DNA of 64,000 bases from Cellulosimicrobium terreum (lineage in GTDB: Bacteria > Actinomycetota > Actinomycetes > Actinomycetales > Cellulomonadaceae): assembly GCA_014803435.1 (NCBI GenBank), contig JACYFD010000001.1:1054001-1118000 (forward strand). Reading direction: 5' to 3'. This document shows positions 41,821-51,037 of this stretch, in pieces; positions within the stretch are counted from its first letter, which is position 1, and every line of letters starts with the position of its first letter. Below the pieces are notes generated by a model, which searched no databases, was not told where the DNA came from, and saw only the letters and a list, made by a program, of their open reading frames with translations. The position numbers and the translations under genes are program-made.

Positions 41821-42777
41821 ATGACGGACCGGGAGCAGGACGTGCTGCGTGCCGCGTCGATGTACTACCTGCAGGACATGAAGATGGAGGCCATCGCGAA
41901 GCACCTGCGCACGTCGCGCTCGACCGTCTCGCGACTGGTCAAGCGGGCGCGGGAGACGGGTCTGGTGGAGATCTCGCTGCGCCCGACGCAGGGCCGCGCG
42001 ACCGGCCTGGGACAGCACGTGTCGAGCACGTGGGGGATCGACGCGTACGTGGTCCCGGTGCCGGACCAGGCCGCGCAGGTCGACCGGCTCGAGCAGGTCG
42101 CGATGACCGCCGCCCGCCTCCTCGGGACGTGGTTCGACTCCGACATGATCCTCGGCATCGCCTGGGGCACGACGCTCTCCGCCGTCTCGCACCACCTGCC
42201 GCGCCGCCCGACGCGAGGCAGCGCCGTCGTGCAGCTCAACGGGGCAGCGAACACGCGCACCTCGGGCGTGCACTACGCGGGCGACCTCATCGCAGGGTTC
42301 GGGTCGGCGTTCGACGCGCACGTGCACCACTTCCCGGTGCCGGCGTTCTTCGACTACGCGGCGACGAAGCAGGCGATGTGGCGTGAGCGGTCCGTGCGCC
42401 GCGTGCTGGACGTCCAGCGGCGCGCGGACATCGCGCTCTTCTCCGTCGGCGCGGTGTCCGGGGCGGTGCCGTCGCACGTGTACTCGGCCGGGTACCTGGA
42501 GCGCGAGGACATCGACGTGCTGGAGGCGGAGGGCGTGGTCGGCGACGTGTGCACGGTGTTCCTGCGCCAGGACGGCACGTACCGGGACATCACGCTGAAC
42601 GCGCGGGCGACCGGGCCTGCCCCGGACGAGCTGCGACGGGTCCCGCGTCGGGTGTGCGTCGTCGCGGGGGACAACAAGGTGGCACCCCTGCGCGCAGCCC
42701 TGCGGGCGGGGGTGGTGACGGATCTGGTGATCGACGAGATCACGGCGTCGCGACTGGCCTCCGACGTCAGGCGGTGA
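41821..42777 (+). CDS. Sugar-binding transcriptional regulator (SorC/DeoR-type) divergent from glpD
   Basis: 318 aa. N-terminal HTH at about residues 3-55 (YYLQDMKMEAIAKHLRTSRSTVSRLVKRA), then a SorC-type sugar-binding domain (GIAWGTTLSAV; QLNGAANT; FSVGAVSG). SorC-family proteins sense phosphorylated sugars or polyols, fitting control of the glycerol operon. The ATG at 41821 has AGAGGGG 5 nt upstream; an ATG at 41797 is a less likely alternative. It may act as repressor or activator; the glpD intergenic region (226 bp) is its likely target. Confidence 0.88.
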   Translation: MTDREQDVLRAASMYYLQDMKMEAIAKHLRTSRSTVSRLVKRARETGLVEISLRPTQGRATGLGQHVSSTWGIDAYVVPVPDQAAQVDRLEQVAMTAARLLGTWFDSDMILGIAWGTTLSAVSHHLPRRPTRGSAVVQLNGAANTRTSGVHYAGDLIAGFGSAFDAHVHHFPVPAFFDYAATKQAMWRERSVRRVLDVQRRADIALFSVGAVSGAVPSHVYSAGYLEREDIDVLEAEGVVGDVCTVFLRQDGTYRDITLNARATGPAPDELRRVPRRVCVVAGDNKVAPLRAALRAGVVTDLVIDEITASRLASDVRR

Positions 42778-42832
42778 CGTTCGCCGTACCGGAGGGGCCC
42801 CGCGGGCCGGCGCGGATCCCGACAGCAAACAT

Positions 42833-42881
42833 ACCCGGCGAACTGCATGACTATGCAGTTCGCCGGGTGTCGCCGTAGATT
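42833..42881 (+). promoter_or_regulatory. argA promoter with ARG-box-like palindrome
   Basis: A 16-bp perfect inverted repeat (42833-42848 with 42853-42868) whose core TGCAT-GACT-ATGCA (42844-42857) has the 5-4-5 layout of ArgR boxes. It is followed by -10 TAGATT (42876-42881), 6 nt before the GTG start, so argA appears leaderless and repressible by ArgR. The hairpin could also terminate the upstream regulator gene. Confidence 0.65.
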
Positions 42882-42887
42882 GTCGTC

Positions 42888-43412
42888 GTGACCGCACCCG
42901 CACCCCTCGCCCCCGACGTCGTCGTGCGCCCCGCGCTGCCCGCGGACGTCCGCGCGATCCGCGGGCTCGTCCAGCCCTACGCGCAGGAGCGCATCCTGCT
43001 CGCCAAGGAGATGGTCGGGTACTACGAGGCCGTCCAGGAGTTCGTCGTCGCGGACGGGCCGTCACGCCAGGTCGTCGGCTGCGGCGCGCTGCACGTGATG
43101 TGGGACGACCTCGCGGAGATCCGCACTCTCGCCGTCGACCCCGCCTGGACCGGGCACCGCGTCGGTCACGCGCTCGTCGTCGAGCTCCTGGAACGGGCCC
43201 GCGCACTGGGACTTCGGCGCGTGTTCTGCCTGACGTTCGAGGTCGACTTCTTCGCCCGCCACGGGTTCCACGTCATCGAGGGCACCCCCGTGACCCACGA
43301 GGTCTACGCCGAGCTCCTGCGCTCGCACGACGACGGGGTGGCCGAGTTCCTCGACCTTGCACGCGTCAAGCCCAACACGCTCGGCAACACCCGCATGCTC
43401 CTCGACCTGTGA
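42888..43412 (+). CDS. argA: N-acetylglutamate synthase, Rv2747-type GNAT
   Basis: 174 aa. A close match by eye to mycobacterial ArgA (Rv2747): YEAVQEFVVADG, VGCGALHVMW, RTLAVDPAWTGHRVGHALV (acetyl-CoA loop), FEVDFFARHGF, EGTPVTHEVYAELLRS and VKPNTLGNTRMLLDL. It acetylates glutamate with acetyl-CoA, the first step of arginine synthesis, and is distinct from the kinase-fused ArgA of enterobacteria. The GTG start lies 6 nt after a TAGATT -10 element; no ribosome site. The palindrome upstream resembles an ArgR operator. Confidence 0.93.
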   Translation: MTAPAPLAPDVVVRPALPADVRAIRGLVQPYAQERILLAKEMVGYYEAVQEFVVADGPSRQVVGCGALHVMWDDLAEIRTLAVDPAWTGHRVGHALVVELLERARALGLRRVFCLTFEVDFFARHGFHVIEGTPVTHEVYAELLRSHDDGVAEFLDLARVKPNTLGNTRMLLDL

Positions 43413-43415
43413 ACC

Positions 43416-43478
43416 GAGGTACTACCTGGGCGAACTGCGGTACTGCTTCGGCGGGCTGCGGTACTACCTCGGCGGGTC
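43416..43478 (+). repeat. Three tandem 21-bp repeats after argA
   Basis: Units 43416-43436, 43437-43457 and 43458-43478 share the core GGTACT-CTNGGCG. The repeat keeps a 7-codon period in one frame (RYYLGEL, RYCFGGL, RYYLGG) but belongs to no recognised gene: argA ends at 43412 and mutY ends at 43516. Function unknown. Confidence 0.7.
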
Positions 43479-43515
43479 GCCGCGGGCGGGGTCGTGCGGT
43501 CGGCCCGCGACCCGG

Positions 43516-44448
43516 TCAGGCCGGGAGGGCGTAGCCGCCCGCGCCGTCCGTCGCGACGAGCCCGTCCAGGACGAGGCTCGCGAGGCACCGGTCGAGCTGC
43601 GACGCGTCGTGCCACAGCGCCTCGACGTCGGCCCGCGCGAGCGGGGACTCGCGCTCGCGCAGCGCACCCATGACCCGGCCCCGGACCTGGCGGTCCGTGC
43701 CCGCCCAGGTCTGGGTCCGGCGTCGGGCCGCGTGCTCGTCCGCCGGGCGGCCCGCCAGCTGCCACGCGCACCGCGTCCGCAGCGGGCACGCGTCGCAGCG
43801 CGGCGCACGCGCGGTGCACACGAGCGCGCCCAGCTCCATCGACGCGCACGCCCACCGCACCGCCGCCTCGTCCGACAGGGGTGCCGTCGCGACCGCACGA
43901 CGCCGCTCGGCAGCCGTGTAGGTGGGCCCGGGCAGGGCCGTGCCGCCGATCGCGCGGGCGAGGACCCGGCGCACGTTGGTGTCCACGACGACGGCGCGCC
44001 GACCGTGCGCGAACGCCGTCACCGCGGCCGCCGTGTACTCCCCGACACCGGGCAGCTCCCGCAGCACGTCCTCGCCGCGCGGCACCTCGCCGTCGTGCCG
44101 CTCGACGATCGCCCGCGCACAGTCCTGCAACCGCAGCGCGCGCCGCGGGTAGCCGAGCCGACCCCACGCGCGCAGCACGTCCGCCGTCGCGGCCGCCGCC
44201 AGCGCCGCGGGCGTCGGCCAGCGCGCCATCCACGCGCGCCAGGCGGGCTCGACCCGGACGACGGGCGTCTGCTGGAGCATCACCTCGCTCACGAGCACGC
44301 CCCACGGCGTACGGTCCGCAGCACGCCACGGCAGGTCGCGCGCGTGCTCGGAGTACCACTGCCCGACGGCGTCGCGCAGGTCGGCCGGCGTCGCGGCGGG
44401 TGCGGGGTCGGGTGCCTCGACAGGCGCGGCGGCTGGTGCGGTCGACAT
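43516..44448 (-). CDS. mutY: A/G-specific adenine glycosylase
   Basis: 310 aa. Helix-hairpin-helix LPGVGEYTAAAV with the catalytic Asp in VVVDTNVRRVL; the MutY-specific EVMLQQTPV near residue 54; and an iron-sulfur cluster C-x6-C-x2-C-x5-C (CTARAPRCDACPLRTRC). It removes adenine mispaired with 8-oxoguanine. The C-terminal part is short compared with E. coli MutY and lacks an obvious NUDIX-like recognition domain, as in many actinobacterial enzymes. The ATG at 44448 has GGAGC 4 nt upstream. Confidence 0.92.
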   Translation of the reverse strand: MSTAPAAAPVEAPDPAPAATPADLRDAVGQWYSEHARDLPWRAADRTPWGVLVSEVMLQQTPVVRVEPAWRAWMARWPTPAALAAAATADVLRAWGRLGYPRRALRLQDCARAIVERHDGEVPRGEDVLRELPGVGEYTAAAVTAFAHGRRAVVVDTNVRRVLARAIGGTALPGPTYTAAERRRAVATAPLSDEAAVRWACASMELGALVCTARAPRCDACPLRTRCAWQLAGRPADEHAARRRTQTWAGTDRQVRGRVMGALRERESPLARADVEALWHDASQLDRCLASLVLDGLVATDGAGGYALPA

Positions 44449-44595
44449 GGTGCTCCATTGTGCGCTGTGCCGTGCCGTGTGTGCCGTGTGTGCCGGTACG
44501 GTGGGACCGCGACCCGCCGCGTGCGGAGCCGGGGTCACGGGTCCGGCGCAACTACGGTGGTGCCGGGCGCAGAGGGCGCGACGGACGGAGGACGA

Positions 44596-45444
44596 GTGAG
44601 CACGCGGAACGACACCCGGACGGGCGGCGCGCGGGCGACCGGCTCCGCGACCGTCCGCCCGTCGCGCGCGGTGCTCGCCCGACGGCGGGTCGTCGCGCTG
44701 CTGCTCCTCGTCGGCCTCGTCGTGGGCCTGGTCATGCTCGGGCAGGTGGCCGTCCGGGCGGTGCAGCCCCTCTTCGCCGCCGAGGACGGGGCGGCCGGCA
44801 AGGTCGCACCGCCCGAGCCCGAGCCGACGGGTCCGCCCGAGACGTGCGGCCCGTCCGACCTCGAGCTCTCCGTCACGGCAGGGCAGGCGGAGGTCGCACC
44901 GGGCGGGAGCGTGGCGCTCGCGGTGACGGTGCGGCACGTGAGCGCCCGGGCCTGCCTGCTGGACGCGTCCGACCTCGGGCGCCCGGTCGTCGTGACGCAG
45001 CGCACCGAACCCGCCGAACCCACCGAGGGCGCCGAGCCCACCGAGGATGCCGAGCCTGCCGAAGAGGCTGCGGACGAGCACGTGTGGTCCTCGGCGGACT
45101 GCGGCTCGGGTGAGCGGATGCTGCTGCTCGGCCCGGGGGACGTCGACGTCGCGACGGTCCGCTGGAACGGCACCCGCTCCGCGCCGGGCTGCGAGGGGAA
45201 GGCGGCCGCGGCCGACCCTGGCGCCTACCAGGTGGTGGTCACCCTCGCCGGCGTCGACGGCGCGACGAGCAAGGCCTTCGACATCACGCTGCGCGCGCCG
45301 GAGCCGAAGGAGACCGAGAAGCCCGCGGCCGAGAAGCCCGCCGACGACGAGAAGTCGAAGACCGACGAGGCCGCCGACGAGAAGACGTCTGACGAGACGA
45401 CGGAGAAGGAGAAGGACGCGGACGGCGAGAAGGCGACCGACTGA
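44596..45444 (+). CDS. Membrane-anchored or secreted hypothetical protein with acidic tail
   Basis: 282 aa. One membrane segment at about residues 34-55 (VVALLLLVGLVVGLVMLG) with a basic N-terminus, so the rest faces outside. A beta-rich region of about 120 residues holds four Cys (ETCGPSD, RACLLDAS, SADCGSG, APGCEG), which may form disulfides. It carries an internal Glu/Pro repeat (PTEGAEPTEDAEPAEEA) and a highly charged Lys/Glu/Asp tail. GTG start with GGAGG upstream. No family recognised. It converges on disA. Confidence 0.7.
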   Translation: MSTRNDTRTGGARATGSATVRPSRAVLARRRVVALLLLVGLVVGLVMLGQVAVRAVQPLFAAEDGAAGKVAPPEPEPTGPPETCGPSDLELSVTAGQAEVAPGGSVALAVTVRHVSARACLLDASDLGRPVVVTQRTEPAEPTEGAEPTEDAEPAEEAADEHVWSSADCGSGERMLLLGPGDVDVATVRWNGTRSAPGCEGKAAAADPGAYQVVVTLAGVDGATSKAFDITLRAPEPKETEKPAAEKPADDEKSKTDEAADEKTSDETTEKEKDADGEKATD

Positions 45445-45477
45445 CCGACCGGACCGGGACTCTGCCTCGCGGGTGCG

Positions 45478-46563
45478 CTACACGTACCGCTCGAGGATGC
45501 TCGACTCGGCGAGCCGGGACAGGCCCTCGCGCACGGCGCGTGCGCGCTGCTCGCCGACGCCCTCGACGGACATGAGGTCGTCGATGCTCGCGGCGAGAAG
45601 CTTCTGCAGCCCGCCGAAGTGGTTGACGAGCCGTTCGATGATGCTCACGGGCAGGCGCGGGACGCGGGACAGGAGCCGGTAGCCGTGCGGCGCGACGGCG
45701 GCGTCGAGCGCGTCGCCGCCGCCGGGGAGGTCGAGGACCCGGCCGATCTGCCCGAGGTCGAGGAGCTGCGTCGAGTCGAGCCCGCCGAGGGCCTTCTTCA
45801 CGTCGGCGAGGCTCCGTCCGCCGCGGGTGAGGTCGACGTAGTCGCGCACGATCAGGTCGCGGTCGGAGCTGATGCCGCCGATGAGCTCGTCGAGCTGGAG
45901 CGCGAGGAGGCGACCGTCGGTCCCGAGCTCGATGACGTAGCCCGCGATCTCCTCCGAGATCCGGCCGACCATCTCGAGGCGCTGCACGACGGCGCACACG
46001 TCGCGGACGGTGACGAGGTCCTCGATCTCGAGCGCGGACAGGGTGCCGGAGACCTCGTCGAGCCGCGCCCGGTACCGCTCGAGGGTCGCGAGCGCCTGGT
46101 TGGCGCGGGAGAGGATGGTGTCGGAGTCCTCGAGGACGTGTCGCTGACCGCCGACGTAGAGGGCGACGATGCGCATCGACGCGCTCACGGAGATCACGGG
46201 GAACCGGCTCTGCTTCGCGACGCGCTCTGCCGTGCGGTGCCGGGTCCCGGACTCGGTGGTCTCGATGGTGGGGTCCGGGAGGAGCTGGACGGCGGCGCGC
46301 AGGATGCGGTGCGCCTCGCGGTCGAGCACGACGGCCCCGTCCATCTTGGACAGCTCGCGCAGGCGGGTCGCCGAGAACGCCACGTCGAGGACGAACCCGC
46401 CCGAGCACATCTGCTCCACCACGGAGTCGAGCCCGAGGACGATGAGCGCACCCGTGCGCCCGCGCAGGATGCGTTCGAGGCCGTCACGCAGCTCGGTGCC
46501 GGGCGCGACTGCGGCGAGGGTCTCCCGGAGGAGCTCGTCGGGGCTGGCGGGAGTCGTGACCAC
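45478..46563 (-). CDS. disA: DNA integrity scanning diadenylate cyclase
   Basis: 361 aa. DAC domain with the catalytic DGA (KMDGAVVLD) and RHR ([10 protein letters not shown]) motifs at about residues 75 and 108, a helical linker and a C-terminal HhH DNA-binding domain ([14 protein letters not shown]). It makes c-di-AMP while scanning DNA. GTG start at 46563 (the residue is formally Met); a TAGGAT -10 lies 6 nt before it, so a leaderless transcript is likely. The usual actinobacterial partner radA is next upstream on the same strand. Confidence 0.96.
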   Translation of the reverse strand: MVTTPASPDELLRETLAAVAPGTELRDGLERILRGRTGALIVLGLDSVVEQMCSGGFVLDVAFSATRLRELSKMDGAVVLDREAHRILRAAVQLLPDPTIETTESGTRHRTAERVAKQSRFPVISVSASMRIVALYVGGQRHVLEDSDTILSRANQALATLERYRARLDEVSGTLSALEIEDLVTVRDVCAVVQRLEMVGRISEEIAGYVIELGTDGRLLALQLDELIGGISSDRDLIVRDYVDLTRGGRSLADVKKALGGLDSTQLLDLGQIGRVLDLPGGGDALDAAVAPHGYRLLSRVPRLPVSIIERLVNHFGGLQKLLAASIDDLMSVEGVGEQRARAVREGLSRLAESSILERYV

Positions 46564-46639
46564 GACGCGATCCTACGCTGAGCGCCACGCCCGACGCCGG
46601 ACCGGACACCGGTGTCGTCGCGCTGTCTTGCGGACGCGC

Positions 46640-48076
46640 TCAGGAGCTCCCGCGCGCGAGCTCCACTGCCTCGCCCAGGTGGCGGGCGGGCAGGACGGTC
46701 ATGCCCTCGACGGGTCGTGGGAAGGACCCGCGCGGCACGACGGCCCGGGTGAACCCGAGGCGCCCGGCTTCCGCGAGCCGCCGGTCGAGGCTCGTGACGG
46801 GGCGGATGTCGCCGGCGAGGCCGACCTCGCCGAACGCGACGGTCCCGGCGGGCAGCGCCTCGTCCTCGCGGGCGGAGAGCACGGCGAGCGCGATCGACAG
46901 GTCCGCCGCGGGCTCGGTGACCTTGGCCCCGCCCACGGTGGAGACGTAGACGTCCTGGTCCACCAGCCGCATGCCGGCGTGCCGGTGCATGACGGCGAGG
47001 ATCATCGCGAGCCGGTTCGCGTCCACGCCGCTGGTGGTGCGGCGCGGGTTGGACAGCGAGCTCGGCACGACGAGCGACTGGAGCTCGAGCGCGAGCGGGC
47101 GGCGGCCCTCGACCGTCACGGAGATGCAGGTCCCGGGGACGCCGGCGCCGGTGTGGGACAGGAAGAGCCCGCTCGGGTCCGCGAGACCCACGATCCCGTT
47201 CTCGGACAGGTCGAAGCACCCGACCTCGTCCGTGGGGCCGTAGCGGTTCTTCACCGCGCGCACGAGGCGCAGCCGGGAGTGGCGGTCGCCCTCGAACTGG
47301 CACACGACGTCGACCAGGTGCTCGAGCGTGCGCGGCCCGGCGACCGACCCGTCCTTGGTCACGTGCCCGACGAGGACCACCGGCAGGTCCCGCGCCTTCG
47401 CGGCGGCGATGAGCGCGGCGGCGACCTCGCGGACCTGGCTCACGCCGCCGGGGGCGCCCTCGACCTGCGCGGAGGCGATGGTCTGGACCGAGTCGACGAC
47501 GAGCAGGTCCGGCTCGATCTGCTCGATGTGGCCGAGGACCGTCGCGAGGTCGGTCTCGGCCGCGAGCAGCAGGCCCGGGGCGAGCGCCCCGACACGCTCG
47601 GCGCGCAGCCGGACCTGCCCGGCCGACTCCTCGCCCGTCACGTACAGGACGCGCCGCGGTCCCGGCGTCGGGCCCGCACCACCGGACGTGACAGGGACGT
47701 CCGACGCCCCGGCCGCGACGTTGCTCGCGACGGCGAGCAGGAGCGTCGACTTGCCCACGCCCGGCTCGCCGGCGAGCAGGACGACCGCGCCGGGCACGAT
47801 GCCGCCGCCGAGCACGCGGTCGAACTCCGAGACGCCGGTGGGGGTCGCGCGCGCCGCCTCGACGTCGATCTCGCCGATGGGCCGTGCCGGCGAACGGGTG
47901 GGCGCTACCGCGGCCGTGCGGGGCCCGGACGCGGGGGCGTCCTCGGTGACCGTGCCCCACTCCTGGCACTCGCCGCAACGACCCACCCACTTGGACGTGG
48001 TCCAGCCGCACTCGGAGCACCGGTAGGCGGGCCGTGCGCGGCGGGCAGCAGGGCGCGGGGCGGTCGTCGACGTCAC
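46640..48076 (-). CDS. radA: DNA repair protein RadA/Sms
   Basis: 478 aa. N-terminal zinc finger (CSECGWTTSKWVGRCGEC), Walker A GEPGVGKST, Walker B LLVVDSVQT, the RadA-specific KNRYG motif and a C-terminal Lon-like (S16) domain. It drives recombination intermediate processing. GTG start at 48076 with TAGCGT (48089-48084) 7 nt upstream; no proper ribosome site (GGAG abuts the codon), so a leaderless mRNA is likely. It is upstream of disA by 76 bp, a conserved actinobacterial pairing. Confidence 0.95.
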   Translation of the reverse strand: MTSTTAPRPAARRARPAYRCSECGWTTSKWVGRCGECQEWGTVTEDAPASGPRTAAVAPTRSPARPIGEIDVEAARATPTGVSEFDRVLGGGIVPGAVVLLAGEPGVGKSTLLLAVASNVAAGASDVPVTSGGAGPTPGPRRVLYVTGEESAGQVRLRAERVGALAPGLLLAAETDLATVLGHIEQIEPDLLVVDSVQTIASAQVEGAPGGVSQVREVAAALIAAAKARDLPVVLVGHVTKDGSVAGPRTLEHLVDVVCQFEGDRHSRLRLVRAVKNRYGPTDEVGCFDLSENGIVGLADPSGLFLSHTGAGVPGTCISVTVEGRRPLALELQSLVVPSSLSNPRRTTSGVDANRLAMILAVMHRHAGMRLVDQDVYVSTVGGAKVTEPAADLSIALAVLSAREDEALPAGTVAFGEVGLAGDIRPVTSLDRRLAEAGRLGFTRAVVPRGSFPRPVEGMTVLPARHLGEAVELARGSS

Positions 48077-48202
48077 CTCCGGGACGCTACCCGCCGGGAC
48101 CCACACCGCTCGCGCCAGGACCGGCGCTCGGGCACGCCGGTCCTGCTGCGTCGGGAGACGCCCGCCGCCGCCTACGCTGTGCACCAGCGTGGAGGTACGC
48201 GG

Positions 48203-48218
48203 GTGCACGCGCGTGCAC
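48203..48218. promoter_or_regulatory. GTGCAC-N4-GTGCAC palindrome upstream of the membrane protein
   Basis: GTGCACGCGCGTGCAC is a perfect 16-bp palindrome, 28 bp before the ATG at 48247, in the radA/hypothetical divergent gap. It shares its layout with 41780-41795 and 61160-61175. Confidence 0.5.
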
Positions 48219-48246
48219 GCAGGTGACGGGACAGGGAGGCGGCGAG

Positions 48247-48954
48247 ATGAGCGGACCGGCGGACGGGCCTGGCACGACGGCGACCTCGCCGCGTGCCCCG
48301 CGACCGGCGCACCACGGCGACGCGGTCGGTGCGGCCGACCGGCGCCACGGTCGGCCGGTGTCGCCCGCGGTGTACCGCCGTCGTCGGTTCGTGGCGGTGC
48401 TCGGGCTGCTCGTGGTGCTGGCCCTCGTCGTCGCGCTGCTGGCCTTCGTGTGGCCGGGCTTCGCCCGGTCCGACGCCGCGGCCGACCCGGCGCCGACCGT
48501 GACCGTCACGGCACCGGAGCCGACCCCCACGCTCGACCCGGTGGCGCGCACGTCCGACACCGCGTTCGCGAAGGTCCTGCCCTCGACGGTGCTCGCGTTC
48601 GTGCTCACCGGAGAGGAGCCCGTCGACGCGTGGACCTCCGCCGGCGCGATCGAGGCGTACGCGCTGACGTACGCCGACGGCGAAGGGCCCGACGCCACCA
48701 CGGTCACGGTCACGGCCGGGCAGTACGCCTCCGCGGACGAGGCTGCGGCGGCCGCCGCCGCGCTCGTCGAGGCGGCCGGGGGTGCGGACGAGGAGGGCGA
48801 GGTCACGGTCGGCGGCGACGCCGCGGGGGCCTACTCGGTCAGCGGCGACGACGACGGCACCTCGACCGTCACGTGGTACAACGGGACCGCCGTGCTGCAG
48901 GCCACCGGGCCGACCGGCGTCGTCGAGGACGTCTACTCGGCCTACCCGCTGTGA
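48247..48954 (+). CDS. Membrane-anchored hypothetical protein
   Basis: 235 aa. A disordered N-terminus is followed by one membrane segment at about residues 48-70 (FVAVLGLLVVLALVVALLAF) with four preceding arginines, so about 165 residues lie outside. The outer part has Thr/Pro-rich linker (TVTVTAPEPTPTLDPV) and an Ala-rich, beta-type domain without cysteines. No family recognised. The ATG has GGGAGG 8 nt upstream. It is divergent from radA and directly before proC (46-bp gap). Confidence 0.75.
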   Translation: MSGPADGPGTTATSPRAPRPAHHGDAVGAADRRHGRPVSPAVYRRRRFVAVLGLLVVLALVVALLAFVWPGFARSDAAADPAPTVTVTAPEPTPTLDPVARTSDTAFAKVLPSTVLAFVLTGEEPVDAWTSAGAIEAYALTYADGEGPDATTVTVTAGQYASADEAAAAAAALVEAAGGADEEGEVTVGGDAAGAYSVSGDDDGTSTVTWYNGTAVLQATGPTGVVEDVYSAYPL

Positions 48955-49000
48955 CGTCCCGCGTCCCCCTCACCTCTGACTGCGAGGAAGCAGACCGCAC

Positions 49001-49921
49001 ATGACCGACACCCAGCCAGGGTCCGCCGAGCCGTCACGGCCGTCCCTGCAGTCCCGCGGTGGGCTCGCCGTCCTCGGCACCGGGGTCATGGGCGAGACCG
49101 TCCTGACCGCCGCGCTCGCGGCCGGGTGGGCCCCGGCCGACGTCGTCGTGACGGTCCGCCGGGACGAGCGGGGCCGCGAGCTCGAGGACAGGCACGGCGT
49201 CGCGTGGACCACGGACAACGTCGAGGCGGTGCGGGGCGCCGGGCTCGTCGTCGTCGCGGTCAAGCCCAAGGACGTCGGTGCGCTCCTCGACGAGGTGCGT
49301 GACGTGGTGGGCGAGGGGACGCTCGTGACGAGCGTCGTGGTCGGCCTCCCGACGACGTTCTTCGAACGTCGTCTGCCGGCCGGGACCGCGGTCGTGCGGG
49401 TCATGCCGAACACGCCGTCGGTCGTCGGCGCGGGGGTCAGCGCCCTGAGCGGCGGGAGCGGGGCGACCGAGGACGACCTCGCGCTCGTCGAGCGGGTGCT
49501 CGAGCCCGCGGGACTCGTGGTGCGCGTCGCGGAGAAGGACCAGGACGCCGTCGGCGCGCTGTCCGGCTCCGGCCCGGCCTACGTGTTCTACGTGATCGAC
49601 GCGCTCGCCGAGGCCGGGGTCCTGCTGGGCCTGACGCGCGCGACGGCGCTCGAGCTCGCGACCGCGACCGTCCACGGTGCCGCGACGATGCTGCGGGAGA
49701 CGGGCGAGCACCCCGCGATCGCCCGCGAGCGGGTCTCGTCACCGGGAGGGACGACGGTCGCGGCCCTGCGCCGCCTCGACGCGGGCGGGGTGCGTGCGGC
49801 GTTCCTCGACGCGCTCGAGGCGGCGCGGGACCGGTCGGTCGAGCTCGCGGCCGCTCTCGACACCCCAGTACCGGCACCGGACCGGGTGCGCCCGTCCACG
49901 GCAGGGGAGGGCGAGCGGTGA
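49001..49921 (+). CDS. proC: Pyrroline-5-carboxylate reductase
   Basis: 306 aa. N-terminal Rossmann turn GTGVMGET, the VKPKDV segment, MPNTPSVVGAGVSALSG and the C-terminal dimer domain signature SGSGPAYVFYVIDAL with SPGGTTVAALRRLDAGGVRAAF. It reduces pyrroline-5-carboxylate to proline. Its stop overlaps the LacI regulator start by 4 bp (GTGA); this looks like chance adjacency, since the LacI gene belongs functionally to the arabinose genes. Confidence 0.95.
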   Translation: MTDTQPGSAEPSRPSLQSRGGLAVLGTGVMGETVLTAALAAGWAPADVVVTVRRDERGRELEDRHGVAWTTDNVEAVRGAGLVVVAVKPKDVGALLDEVRDVVGEGTLVTSVVVGLPTTFFERRLPAGTAVVRVMPNTPSVVGAGVSALSGGSGATEDDLALVERVLEPAGLVVRVAEKDQDAVGALSGSGPAYVFYVIDALAEAGVLLGLTRATALELATATVHGAATMLRETGEHPAIARERVSSPGGTTVAALRRLDAGGVRAAFLDALEAARDRSVELAAALDTPVPAPDRVRPSTAGEGER

Positions 49922-50994
49922 GCGACACCCCGCGCGGTCCCTCGCCCCGCACCCGCCCGCCCGCGATGGCCGACGTCGCGCGGCTGGCCGGCGTCTCGCA
50001 CCAGACGGTCTCGCGCGTGCTCAACGACCACCCGAGCGTGCGGGACGAGACGCGAGCACGTGTCCTCGACGCGATCGCGACGCTCGGCTACCGCCGCAAC
50101 AGCGCTGCGAGGGCGCTCGTCACGATGCGCTCCGGGACTGTCGGGGTCGTGACGACGGGTTCCGCGCTGTACGGCCCGACGTCGACCCTCATCGCCGTCG
50201 AGGAGGCGGCCCGCGAGCAGGGGTACTTCGTGAGCGTGGCGACGATCCGTCGCTACGACGGGGACACGATGCGGCGCGTGCTCGAGCACTTCATGGACCA
50301 GGGTGTCGAGGGGATCGTCGTCATCGCACCGCACAACGACGTCGCGGAGGCGGTCGACTCGTTCCGTGCTCCCGTGCCCGTGATCATGATCGCGGCACGT
50401 GACCACCCGGGCGCCGAGGCCGAGCCGGAGGCGGTGCCGGGGCCGGGGCGTGTCGTGCCGATCGCGGTGGACCAGCAGCTCGGGGCCAGGCTGGCGACGG
50501 AGCACCTCCTCGGGCTCGGCCACGAGACGGTCGTGCACCTGTGCGGTCCGGTCGACTGGTTCGACGCCCGTGAGCGCGAGACGGGCTGGCGGACAGCGCT
50601 CACGGATCACGGTGCCCGTGTCCCCGAGCCGATCCGGGGGGACTGGTCCTCGGACCGCGGGTACGACGTCGGGCTGGAGCTCGCCGTGCAGATCCGGTCC
50701 GGCGACGGCCCCACCGCGGTCTTCGCGGGCAACGACCAGCTCGCGCTCGGCCTGCTGCGCGCGTTCTGGGAGTCGGGCGTGCGGGTGCCGGACGACGTGT
50801 CGGTCGTCGGGTTCGACGACGTCGCCGGGGCCGGTCACTTCATCCCGCCGCTCACGACGGTGCGTCAGCCCTTCGGGACGCTGGGGCGCCGGTGCATGGC
50901 GACGATGGTGGACGCGTTGCAGGGTGGGCTGGTCCGACCGGCCTCCATCCCGCCCGAGCTCGTGGTCCGGGAGAGCACGACGAGCCCTCGGTGA
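49918..50994 (+). CDS. LacI-family regulator, probable arabinose repressor
   Basis: 358 aa. LacI HTH at about residues 17-65 (MADVARLAGVSHQTVSRVL, YRRNSAARALVT), then a periplasmic-binding-like sensor domain (VGVVTTG, LCGPVDWFDARERETGW, VFAGNDQLALG, VVGFDDVAGAGHFIPPLTTVRQP). GTG start overlapping proC. It lies 127 bp upstream of araB, and a LacI-type operator overlaps the araB -10 region, so it is most likely the AraR-like repressor of the arabinose operon; ligand identity is inferred. Confidence 0.88.
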   Translation: MSDTPRGPSPRTRPPAMADVARLAGVSHQTVSRVLNDHPSVRDETRARVLDAIATLGYRRNSAARALVTMRSGTVGVVTTGSALYGPTSTLIAVEEAAREQGYFVSVATIRRYDGDTMRRVLEHFMDQGVEGIVVIAPHNDVAEAVDSFRAPVPVIMIAARDHPGAEAEPEAVPGPGRVVPIAVDQQLGARLATEHLLGLGHETVVHLCGPVDWFDARERETGWRTALTDHGARVPEPIRGDWSSDRGYDVGLELAVQIRSGDGPTAVFAGNDQLALGLLRAFWESGVRVPDDVSVVGFDDVAGAGHFIPPLTTVRQPFGTLGRRCMATMVDALQGGLVRPASIPPELVVRESTTSPR

Positions 50995-51037
50995 CGCGGT
51001 CCGTCATGACACCGGTGGACCAGGTTGACGAGCAAGG

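Noticed and set aside
43416-43478. CRISPR-like repeats
   Set aside because: Only three units, no unique spacers between them and no cas genes in the window.
51025-51030. TTGACG as the -35 box of araB
   Set aside because: It lies 30 bp from the best -10 (TAACAT at 51061); TTGGCC at 51038 has the correct 17-nt spacing.
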